DNA of 43,578 bases from Methylococcales symbiont of Hymedesmia sp. n. MRB-2018 (lineage in GTDB: Bacteria; Pseudomonadota; Gammaproteobacteria; Methylococcales; Methylomonadaceae): assembly GCA_003666385.1 (NCBI GenBank), contig QPIN01000046.1, forward strand, positions 1 to 43,578. The letters run 5' to 3'. This document shows, piece by piece, positions 35,805-43,578 of this stretch. The first letter of the stretch is position 1, and every line of letters begins with the position of its first letter. Made by a program: the position numbers and the translations under genes. The notes below the pieces were generated by a model. It ran no database searches. It saw nothing but the letters and a program-made list of their open reading frames with translations, and was not told the DNA's origin.

Positions 35805-37346
35805 TTACCAGCTACTCGTTTTGATGAAAGATTCTATAGCAGACTGAATGTCTTTCTTGATTTTATCGCTGTAATCGCCTGTGTCATTAATCTGTTTCAT
35901 TAATTTTGGTTTTTCAGACTTCATATAGGAGATTAAAGCGCTTTCAAAATCTTGGACTTTTGCCACTTCCAGATCATCAAGGAAGCCTTCATTAGCTGCG
36001 TGTAATGAAACACCCATTTCAGCCACTGACATCGGAGAATATTGATCTTGTTTCATCAATTCTGTGACACGTTGTCCACGTTCAATCTGCTTGCGTGTAC
36101 TTTCATCTAAATCAGAAGCAAATTGTGCAAATGCCGCTAATTCACGATATTGTGCTAAATCAAGACGAATACCACCGCCCAGCTTTTTAATGATCTTAGT
36201 TTGCGCTGCACCACCTACACGGGATACCGATAAACCCGCATTAACCGCAGGACGAATCCCTGAGTTAAACAGGTCTGATTCTAAGAAAATTTGTCCGTCA
36301 GTAATCGAAATAACATTAGTCGGTACAAAAGCGGATACGTCACCACCTTGTGTTTCAATAATTGGCAAGGCTGTTAAAGAACCTGTTTGTCCTTTGACTT
36401 TACCGTTGGTTAATTTTTCTACTTCTGCTGCATTAATACGTGAAGCTCTTTCTAATAAGCGAGAATGGATGTAGAAAACATCACCAGGATAAGCTTCGCG
36501 GCCTGGTGGACGACGAAGCAATAGTGACATTTGACGATATGCCCAGGCTTGCTTGGTTAAATCATCATAAATAATCAGTGCATCTTCGCCCTTATCTCTA
36601 AAGTATTCACCCATTGAACAACCAGCATAAGGTGCAATGAATTGAACAGCAGCAGATTCAGAAGCAGAGGCGACAACAATAATAGTGTGTGCTAAAGCAT
36701 TATGTTCTTCTAGTTTGCGAACCAGATTAGCAATCGAAGATCTTTTTTGACCGATAGCCACGTAAATACATTTAACACCTGTGCCTTTCTGGTTGATAAT
36801 GGCATCGACTGCAATCGCAGTCTTCCCCGTTTGTCTATCACCAATGATTAGTTCCCGTTGACCACGACCAACAGGAATCATTGAATCAATGGATTTCAAA
36901 CCTAATTGCACTGGTTGATCAACCGATTGCCTGGCGATTACACCTGGTGCAATTTTTTCGACCGGTGAGCTTTGTGATGTTTCAATAGCACCTTTACCGT
37001 CAACAGGGTTGCCTAGTGCATCAACAACACGACCTAATAGCTCTTCACCGACAGGTACTTCTAGAATTTTCCCAGTACATTTTACTGTATCGCCTTCAGA
37101 AATATGTTGGTATGCACCTAGCATAACAACACCGACTGAGTCTCTTTCTAAGTTAAGTGCCATGCCATAAGTGTTTTCTGGAAATTCCAGCATCTCACCT
37201 TGCATGGCTTCAGAAAGGCCATGAACGGTAATAATACCATCAGTCACACTGACTACAGTACCTTCAGTATGGGCTTCGACAGTGACGTCGAAATTCTCTA
37301 TCTTCTTTTTAATCAGATCGCTGATTTCAGATGGATTTAATTGCAT
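35805..37346 (-). CDS. atpA: ATP synthase F1 alpha subunit
   Basis: Non-catalytic nucleotide-binding subunit of F1, 513 residues with this start. The chosen start is ATG 37346 ([19 protein letters not shown]), as in other gammaproteobacteria and 9 bases after AGGGTG; a GTG at 37358 would add four residues (MKIN) but uses that same Shine-Dalgarno as codon. Walker [14 protein letters not shown] and the signature [17 protein letters not shown] are present. It lies between atpH and atpG. Confidence 0.97.
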   Translation of the reverse strand: MQLNPSEISDLIKKKIENFDVTVEAHTEGTVVSVTDGIITVHGLSEAMQGEMLEFPENTYGMALNLERDSVGVVMLGAYQHISEGDTVKCTGKILEVPVGEELLGRVVDALGNPVDGKGAIETSQSSPVEKIAPGVIARQSVDQPVQLGLKSIDSMIPVGRGQRELIIGDRQTGKTAIAVDAIINQKGTGVKCIYVAIGQKRSSIANLVRKLEEHNALAHTIIVVASASESAAVQFIAPYAGCSMGEYFRDKGEDALIIYDDLTKQAWAYRQMSLLLRRPPGREAYPGDVFYIHSRLLERASRINAAEVEKLTNGKVKGQTGSLTALPIIETQGGDVSAFVPTNVISITDGQIFLESDLFNSGIRPAVNAGLSVSRVGGAAQTKIIKKLGGGIRLDLAQYRELAAFAQFASDLDESTRKQIERGQRVTELMKQDQYSPMSVAEMGVSLHAANEGFLDDLEVAKVQDFESALISYMKSEKPKLMKQINDTGDYSDKIKKDIQSAIESFIKTSSW

Positions 37347-37364
37347 ATTAATTTTCACCCTGCT

Positions 37365-37895
37365 TTAGAGTTTTTTAGCTAATTGTTGAAGCTGACCTTT
37401 GGTTGAACCGTCAATTACTTTGTCTCCAGCTTTAGCAAGAAAGCCACCAATTAAACTTTTATCAATTGATGTAGTAATGTGAACCTTTTTGTTCAATTTT
37501 TTTTTCAGCGTAGTCGCAAATTTCTTTTGCTCTTCTTTGGTTAATGTATAAGCACTAATGACTTCAACATCGATATAACCTTCATGATCTGCTTTATAAG
37601 ACTCATAAAGTTCCGAAATTTGAGGCGTTAGCAATAATCTGTCATTCTCAAGTAATAATTTGAGTAGGTTGCTACCTTCTCCACTCAATTGATCCTGACA
37701 AATATTCAAAAGCAATATCGTGCGTTGTTCTTGACTGACTTTTGGGTTAGCAATAACAGCGATTAATTCTTTGTCTTGCATGACCACAGACAAAAAACCC
37801 AGCATATCCGACCATTCAGAGACAGATTTACTTTCTACGGCTGTTTTAAAAACAGCTTGTGCATAAGGCCTGGCTAATGTTGATAATTCACTCAT
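37365..37895 (-). CDS. atpH: ATP synthase F1 delta subunit
   Basis: Peripheral-stalk protein joining F1 to the b dimer, 176 residues. N-terminal LARPYAQAVFKTAVE (7-21) and the C-terminal KLNKKVHITTSIDKSLIGGF, LAKAGDKVIDGSTKGQLQQL are the family signature. It precedes atpA with a 6-18-bp gap depending on the start chosen there and follows atpF by 12 bp. Confidence 0.96.
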   Translation of the reverse strand: MSELSTLARPYAQAVFKTAVESKSVSEWSDMLGFLSVVMQDKELIAVIANPKVSQEQRTILLLNICQDQLSGEGSNLLKLLLENDRLLLTPQISELYESYKADHEGYIDVEVISAYTLTKEEQKKFATTLKKKLNKKVHITTSIDKSLIGGFLAKAGDKVIDGSTKGQLQQLAKKL

Positions 37896-37907
37896 TAGTT
37901 TTATGCC

Positions 37908-38378
37908 TTATAATTGCTCAGAAACTTTGTTGATAAGCTCTTTATGTTTTGCTTTATCAACTTCTTCTTGCAAAATTTGTTCAGCGGCTTTTAACGCTAA
38001 TGAAGACACTTCTTTACGTAAACTTTCTTTTGCTTGCTGAATCTCTTGGCTTATTTGTGCTTTGGCTGCTTCAATCAATTTTTCACCTTCCACTTTGGCA
38101 GTTTGTTTTGATTCTGCAACCACATCATTCGCACGTTTTTGGGCAAGTGCAATAATATTTGCAGATTCTGCTTTGGCTTCTTTAAGATATTTTATCGCCC
38201 TTTTCTCAGCCAACTTAACATCTTCCTGACCTTTTTCTGCAGCAGCAAGACCCTCAGAAATTTTCTGTTTGCGTTCTTCCAGAGCTTCAATTAGTGGTGG
38301 CCACACATACTTCATGGTAAACCATACCAGTAGTGTAAAGGTGATCATTTGACCGATCAGAGTAGCATTGATACTCAC
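37908..38378 (-). CDS. atpF: ATP synthase Fo b subunit
   Basis: Membrane-anchored peripheral-stalk subunit, 156 residues as in E. coli. One N-terminal membrane helix (about 5-25, [20 protein letters not shown]) followed by a long charged helix (about 30-150, rich in Lys, Glu and Ala) that dimerises as a coiled coil, with [20 protein letters not shown] typical of b. Located between atpE and atpH. Confidence 0.96.
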   Translation of the reverse strand: MSINATLIGQMITFTLLVWFTMKYVWPPLIEALEERKQKISEGLAAAEKGQEDVKLAEKRAIKYLKEAKAESANIIALAQKRANDVVAESKQTAKVEGEKLIEAAKAQISQEIQQAKESLRKEVSSLALKAAEQILQEEVDKAKHKELINKVSEQL

Positions 38379-38483
38379 AGTTGGCTCCCTTGGTTATTAT
38401 TAAAGTTGTTATTAATAATGATAAAGCTTATACCCTAGGGCATAAGTTTGGTACAAGCGGACTATTATCCACTTAACTCAGCT

Positions 38484-38798
<315 letters not shown>

Positions 38799-38806
38799 TT
38801 AAGAAT

Positions 38807-39577
<771 letters not shown>

Positions 39578-39583
39578 TCACAA

Positions 39584-39964
39584 TTAAATTTTAAAATCCT
39601 GCGCAAATAAGATTAGCGCAAGCCAGAAAACAGATAATACGGCTACAAAGCAGACCATTAATGGAAAAAACTGCACATTAGGCAGTTGAAAGGCAACAGC
39701 AAAGAGCACGCAAGTCATCAATATTTTTTTTGATTCGCCACTGTAAAAAGACCGTACAATTTTCTTTGCACTTTGACCTTTGCTCAGTGAAATACGATAT
39801 GCAAAATACAGATTAGGTATAAAAGCAATCAATCCTCCGAGTAATGAAGAAATGATCCAGTGAGTTTTCCCAAAAATCAGCAATCCTAGACTTGCGATGA
39901 CTATCACTAACGCTTGCATCAACAAGATTTTATTAACAGTCGAAAAGCTTGTTTCTTCTGTCAT
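39584..39964 (-). CDS. atpI: ATP synthase subunit I
   Basis: First gene of the atp operon; a 126-residue four-helix membrane protein that helps insert or assemble the c ring and is not part of the final enzyme. Helices at about 12-32, 35-55, 75-93 and 100-122; GGLIAFIPNLYFAYRISLSK (39-58) is the family pattern. It lies 12 bp before atpB and just after the operon promoter. Confidence 0.9.
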   Translation of the reverse strand: MTEETSFSTVNKILLMQALVIVIASLGLLIFGKTHWIISSLLGGLIAFIPNLYFAYRISLSKGQSAKKIVRSFYSGESKKILMTCVLFAVAFQLPNVQFFPLMVCFVAVLSVFWLALILFAQDFKI

Positions 39965-39992
39965 TACCTATTCCATATTATTTAGCTGGGAG

Positions 39993-40021
39993 AGTATAGC
40001 TTTGATGCGGTAATAAATCAA
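39993..40021 (-). promoter_or_regulatory. Sigma-70 promoter of the atp operon
   Basis: On the minus strand TTGATT (40016-40021), 17-bp spacer, TATACT (39993-39998), 29 bp upstream of the atpI start. Confidence 0.75.
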
Positions 40022-40150
40022 GTGTTAGCCTTCTCCAATACGAAATGCGTCTGAAACAAGTGTCGTATTCCAATATGGAATGAGTCTTTTATCTAATCGA
40101 GATTAAAACAGTTTCACTACAGAGCGTTAAATAAACGACAAAAGGGCATA

Positions 40151-40178
40151 GTAGAGATAACGCATGCGTTATCTCTAC
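40151..40178. repeat. 28-bp perfect palindrome
   Basis: GTAGAGATAACGCA joins its exact reverse complement without spacer. It sits in the 287-bp gap between the atp promoter and the sulfotransferase gene; no other content seen there. Confidence 0.9.
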
Positions 40179-40251
40179 CAATCATTCCGTGATTTTGCGT
40201 AATAAACACTGCAAGAGATAAACCCATAGCCTATTCCTACAATGGTAATTT

Positions 40252-41073
40252 TCATAATTCTGGTGGCTGGTAGTTAAATTTCTCAATCAATAGTTTATCT
40301 CTATTGGCAATCAAATCAATGGAATATTGGTCATAATGATCGTATAAGGTGAGTGTCCTAGATGATATGTTGGTTTTTTGGCTATTTTGTATTAGCAATT
40401 CTTCCTGGTTTGACAAGGGCCTCACCTTGTTAAGTGCCTCAATCAAGCTGTTTGCTAGATTTTCTTGACGCACAAAGTCATTAATATAGCAATATTGTCT
40501 GTCTAATTGTTTGAGTGTATTAAGTTCAGCCAAACTGGCGTTTGACATTTTTGGCCAGCGGTCAATTTGACAACACAAATTAAAATAACGATAGCTCATA
40601 AAACCAATACTCTTATTCATGCCGCGTGCAGAGTAACCTTCTCCAAGATTATTGCTAGGTTGGTGTATTTGTTTTAACCATTGACGAAAGGCACCAACAT
40701 CAGTGTTACTGCGATAAACTTTCTGCCATTTTTGCGTATCTTCTTGCAAAAAATCAAGGCAATATCGGAGAGTATTTTTTGGATTTTTTCTAATATTACT
40801 GATTAAATATTGCCACTGCTTTTGGGTTAAACGCTGTCGTAAACCACCGCGTTTAGAGACACCAAAAGTCCAAAGAGATACATACCAATCCCATGGATTG
40901 CGTATTGAGGCAATAAAATAAAGATTAGAATTAATTTCATCAAAACTTGCACGACTATGCTTGTTGATGATTTGCCCATCAAACAACTGGGTTAATAAAG
41001 TAGCAATATGAGTACAAGCTGTTTTTTGTACTTGTATGTAGATAAGTTCTTTGCTTTTAAACATAATGACCAT
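40252..41073 (-). CDS. Sulfotransferase-family protein (membrane-glycan type)
   Basis: 273 residues. It has the 5'-phosphosulfate loop-like YIQVQKTACTHIATLL (12-27) and the 3'-phosphate-type IRNPWDWYVSLW (54-65), the two PAPS-binding motifs of the sulfotransferase-2 family. The middle (WQKVYRSNTDVGAFRQWLKQ) and MSYRYFNLCCQIDRW have no certain function. No signal peptide. It probably transfers sulfate from PAPS to a carbohydrate in the cytosol; substrate unknown. Convergent neighbours differ: atp on one side and, 353 bp away, another sulfotransferase in the opposite direction, with a dispersed repeat between. Confidence 0.78.
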   Translation of the reverse strand: MVIMFKSKELIYIQVQKTACTHIATLLTQLFDGQIINKHSRASFDEINSNLYFIASIRNPWDWYVSLWTFGVSKRGGLRQRLTQKQWQYLISNIRKNPKNTLRYCLDFLQEDTQKWQKVYRSNTDVGAFRQWLKQIHQPSNNLGEGYSARGMNKSIGFMSYRYFNLCCQIDRWPKMSNASLAELNTLKQLDRQYCYINDFVRQENLANSLIEALNKVRPLSNQEELLIQNSQKTNISSRTLTLYDHYDQYSIDLIANRDKLLIEKFNYQPPEL

Positions 41074-41125
41074 TTAAAAAATGGAAGACCTAACAATAGT
41101 GTTGGATTTTATTACCTTATTATAA

Positions 41126-41265
41126 GAGACCTCAGCGTACTCCGTAACTACTTATATTGCCCTCTATTTTGTTCAAGAGTAAGGCGAAAATGCGGAGTTT
41201 ACAGGTGTAAATGCGCACTTTCAACGCGGCTATTGGACAAAATAGAGGGTAAGCTGAGTAGTTAA
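41126..41265. repeat. Dispersed MITE-like repeat, full copy 2
   Basis: About 140 bp. Starts GAGACCTCAGCGTACTCCGT, contains CCCTCTATTTTGTTCAA (41160-41176), a GC-rich centre with TTTACA-GG-TGTAAA, and TTGGACAAAATAGAGGG (41233-41249), ends AAGCTGAGTAGTTAA. Outer ends share TAACTACTCAGC-type sequence, so a terminal inverted repeat is present too. It divides two divergent sulfotransferase genes. Confidence 0.82.
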
Positions 41266-41426
41266 TAAAATTTAGCAAAACATTTAAGCCAATACTAATC
41301 GTTGATGTGTGAACCGCTTTTTTCATTACCAGTCATTTTGGGGTCATCTACAACGCGAATTTAAGGTACAATTTCTATCAGTGAAAGAACTTGACGATTA
41401 TACATAAGACTACTACGTAACAAAAT

Positions 41427-42314
41427 ATGCACTGCAAAAAACCTAATTTTTTCATTTTAGGCGCACCAAAATGCGGTACAACCTCAATGGATATGTGGCT
41501 AGCATCCCACAGCGCTATTTTTATGGCAGAAAAAGAACCGCATTATTTTAATACCGACCACAGCAACCGCAATGTTGTTCAATTAGAAAAATATCAGGCA
41601 TTATTTGCTGATGCCTCTGATGCCCATACAATCATTGGTGAAACCTCTGTGCGTTATCTGTATTCACAAGATGCTGTTGCGAATATTTTGGCTTATGCAC
41701 CTGAGGCAAAATTTATGGTTATGTTAAGAAATCCAATTGATATGACGCATTCATGGCACAATCAATTGTGTTTTAATCGTATGGAAAGTGTTCAGGATTT
41801 TGTAACTGCTTGGTCGCTACAATCGCAACGTAAATTAGGCAAACCTATGCCAAAATATTGCAGAGAAATAAAAATGCTGCAATATGGCGATGTCTGTTGT
41901 TTGGGTGCTCAATTACAAAGACTTTATCAACTCGTGCCTCCTGAGCGTGTGCATCTAGTTTTATTTGATGATTTGCTAGAAAATCCCAAACTCACTTATC
42001 AATCAGTGCTTAATTTTTTAGGGGTAGCGGATGATGGCAAACAAGATTTCCCCCATTTAAACGCAGCAAAAACTCAGCATATTTTCTGGCTAAGAGATGT
42101 TATTGATTTGTTAACTCGTTTAAAAAATAAACTAACTGGAAAAAAAATAGGGCTTGAACGGATTGTAGGTTTGGTAATGGAAAAAAATAAAAAAATAAAA
42201 CAACGCTCACCGCTATCGCCCAAAATGCGACAAACGCTGATTGAATATTTTGCTGATGATGTGCAGCTACTTGAAACGCTGATAAAACGAGATTTAAGCC
42301 ATTGGTTAAAATAA
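41427..42314 (+). CDS. PAPS-dependent sulfotransferase
   Basis: 295 residues. FFILGAPKCGTTSMDMWL (8-25) is the 5'-phosphosulfate loop, and FMVMLRNPIDMTHSWHNQL the 3'-phosphate-binding motif, typical of the heparan N-sulfotransferase-like family found in bacteria that modify lipopolysaccharide or capsule. A middle Trp/Gln-rich helix (WSLQSQRKLGKPMPKYC) and C-terminal Lys-rich helices follow. It overlaps the glycosyltransferase gene by one base of TAATG, so they are coupled, and a nearby divergent sulfotransferase strengthens a sulfated-glycan role. Confidence 0.88.
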   Translation: MHCKKPNFFILGAPKCGTTSMDMWLASHSAIFMAEKEPHYFNTDHSNRNVVQLEKYQALFADASDAHTIIGETSVRYLYSQDAVANILAYAPEAKFMVMLRNPIDMTHSWHNQLCFNRMESVQDFVTAWSLQSQRKLGKPMPKYCREIKMLQYGDVCCLGAQLQRLYQLVPPERVHLVLFDDLLENPKLTYQSVLNFLGVADDGKQDFPHLNAAKTQHIFWLRDVIDLLTRLKNKLTGKKIGLERIVGLVMEKNKKIKQRSPLSPKMRQTLIEYFADDVQLLETLIKRDLSHWLK

Positions 42315-42398
42315 TGCATCAAATATTGCAGAATTATTTGAGGAGATTTAAGTCATTGGTTAAAATGGTGTATCAAATATTGCGCAATTATTTTTATA
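42291..42398 (+). repeat. 54-bp tandem duplication at a gene junction
   Basis: GATTTAAGCCATTGGTTAAA and the following 34 bases (42291-42344) are repeated with few changes at 42345-42398. The unit is 18 codons and preserves frame. It spans the last codons of the sulfotransferase and first codons of the glycosyltransferase. Confidence 0.85.
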
Positions 42399-43207
42399 TC
42401 TTAAAATACAAACTATCTCACAATTTTAGGACAAAATTAGAGCTTAATATTGAGCAACGCCCCTTTAAATTACTGGTTAGTTTGACCACCTACCCGCCTA
42501 GATTATCAAGCGTTTATTTAACCATTGAGTCGCTATTAAACCAAACGCTAAAGCCTGATAAGATTGTTTTATGGCTATCAGCCTTAGAAATTAGCCCAGA
42601 TGACCTGCCAAATAATTTATTAAAACTAAAAAATAGAGGCTTAGAAATTAGATTTGTTGACGAAAATATTGGTGCTTATAAAAAACTGATTTATGCCCTT
42701 GAAACTATGCCTGAGTATCATATTGTTACTTGTGATGATGATTTGATCTATCACCGCTGGTTTTTAGCCGAATTACACCAGTCTTATTTACGCCATCCAG
42801 ATTGTATATCCGCCTACCGATGTCGGACAATGCTCAAACTTAGTGAGCGCCAATTTTTGTCTTATAACAAATGGCAATTTTCTCGCTCTCAAATGCCATC
42901 TTATCAAATATTTTCGACCAATGGCGGTGGCACATGGTATCCACCCGGCAGCTTAAACGCAAAAATTACGGACAGACTATTTATGCAATTAGCCCCTACT
43001 GGCGATGATATATGGTTTAAAGCCATGGGGCTGCTTAACCACACCAAGACTGTGATGGCAAAAGCCAGCAGCATTGACTTTCCAGCAATTAATATACAAA
43101 ACTCACAAGCAGAAACCCTGTGGCAGCAAAATATCTATAAAAATGATGCACAATTAAAAGCAGTTTTTGATTATTTTGATTTATATGAAATCACCTTTAA
43201 GAGGTAA
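42314..43207 (+). CDS. Glycosyltransferase (GT-A type)
   Basis: 297 residues with the start ATG 42314, which overlaps the sulfotransferase stop (TAATG); an in-frame TTG at 42302 is less likely. The core is a GT-A fold: FKLLVSLTTYPPRLSSVYLT, then SLLNQTLKPDKIVLWLS (a donor-binding region), and HIVTCDDDLIYHRWFLAELH with the acidic metal motif DDD. FSTNGGGTWYPPGSLNAKIT and GDDIWFKAMGLL resemble acceptor-side blocks. The N-terminal 18 residues are nearly duplicated by the tandem repeat. Acceptor and sugar are unknown; context suggests a sulfated surface glycan. Confidence 0.78.
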   Translation: MHQILQNYLRRFKSLVKMVYQILRNYFYILKYKLSHNFRTKLELNIEQRPFKLLVSLTTYPPRLSSVYLTIESLLNQTLKPDKIVLWLSALEISPDDLPNNLLKLKNRGLEIRFVDENIGAYKKLIYALETMPEYHIVTCDDDLIYHRWFLAELHQSYLRHPDCISAYRCRTMLKLSERQFLSYNKWQFSRSQMPSYQIFSTNGGGTWYPPGSLNAKITDRLFMQLAPTGDDIWFKAMGLLNHTKTVMAKASSIDFPAINIQNSQAETLWQQNIYKNDAQLKAVFDYFDLYEITFKR

Positions 43208-43578
43208 CTGAAGTTCCCTCATTGATCCTCAACATCCAGTTTGGGCAATGATGCGATTTTTTAAAAATATCAACTACTTTTCTATCAACAGGGATTATAA
43301 GCGACAACAATATAGGAAAATAGTCGATTAGCCAAACCAGCACTAGAGTCTATGACAATGCAAGGGCTAACTTTTTAGCATCCATATAAGCTGCAAACTT
43401 AGTATATTTATACCTTGTAATTACACCCTCATCAGAGGTTCCTTAAACTTATAGAGACCTCAGCACAACCAACAACTTTATCCATATTCATTAGGCTTCC
43501 CCTATTTTTTCGTCAATTACACTGTTCTTTAGGTCATTTAATACATTAAATCAATTTTATTCCTGTTTTTCAGTGGTT
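43208..43578. other. Gap without recognisable gene, 371 bp
   Basis: Holds a 27-codon ORF (43248-43331, MMRFFKNINYFSINRDYKRQ then QYRKIVD) too short to call and a GAGACCTCAGC stretch (about 43458-43468) that resembles the left end of the dispersed repeat. Nothing else seen. Confidence 0.45.

Noticed and set aside
37347-37358. GTG start for atpA
   Set aside because: The GTG is part of the Shine-Dalgarno for the ATG at 37346, which gives the N-terminus normal for alpha subunits.
42302-42313. TTG start for the glycosyltransferase
   Set aside because: TAATG coupling at 42314 is a better start, and the TTG lies within the preceding gene's end without a ribosome-binding site.
43248-43331. 27-codon ORF after the glycosyltransferase
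   Set aside because: Too short and without a ribosome-binding site or recognisable family; noted only within the gap entry.

Overview
This window looks like chromosome of an AT-rich gammaproteobacterium, most likely a methanotroph or other methylotroph of the Methylococcales. The housekeeping proteins read as gammaproteobacterial: a full atpIBEFHAGDC operon, groES-groEL, rnr-rlmB, lolA, mrcB, ygiQ, and a yheS-type ABC-F gene. A beta-ribofuranosylaminobenzene 5'-phosphate synthase, the entry enzyme of tetrahydromethanopterin synthesis, points to C1 metabolism. The genus is an inference; no methane or methanol oxidation gene lies in the window.

Layout. 1-4050: the 3' end of dxs, then apt, lolA and mrcB. 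4100-6530: an accessory patch with a small hypothetical gene, a broken small ORF, a higBA and a vapBC toxin-antitoxin pair, and short repeats. 6566-9597: rnr-rlmB. 9797-14013: a ten-repeat LRR protein, an autotransporter-like surface protein with unusually GC-rich coding sequence, and a decayed relative carrying an 18-base G tract. 14356-18145: nirB-nirD-phzF (assimilatory nitrite reduction plus a PhzF-like isomerase). 18268-21064: the H4MPT gene and an fccA-fccB-like flavocytochrome c sulfide dehydrogenase pair. 21267-21342: tRNA-Thr(UGU). 21389-23524: ygiQ. 23700-25340: a gene graveyard with IS256-type and IS1380-like transposase remnants, a frameshifted Sel1-repeat gene, half of a LysE exporter, a small membrane ORF, and an attC-like hairpin. 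25610-29087: a YcxB-like protein, a small hypothetical gene, yheS and a 2-Cys peroxiredoxin. 29231-29400: a MITE-like element. 29518-32381: groEL-groES under a perfect CIRCE operator, divergent from a moeB/thiF-type gene. 33035-39964: the F1Fo ATP synthase operon. 40252-43207: two sulfotransferases and a glycosyltransferase, probably for a sulfated surface glycan.

The most notable non-coding content is repeats. One dispersed MITE-like family of about 130-140 bp has perfect or near-perfect internal 17-bp inverted arms and is seen full-length twice and as fragments three times. Two further short repeats (41/41 and 38/40 identical) link the toxin-antitoxin patch at 5.6-5.8 kb with the graveyard at 24-25 kb and with the region upstream of the peroxiredoxin. 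With the attC-like site and GTTRRRY-type boundaries, they suggest remnants of integron-type cassettes, although no integrase gene is visible. No CRISPR array, rRNA or prophage was seen, and no wholly new system can be claimed; the repeat and cassette remnants and the poly-G surface locus are the best leads.
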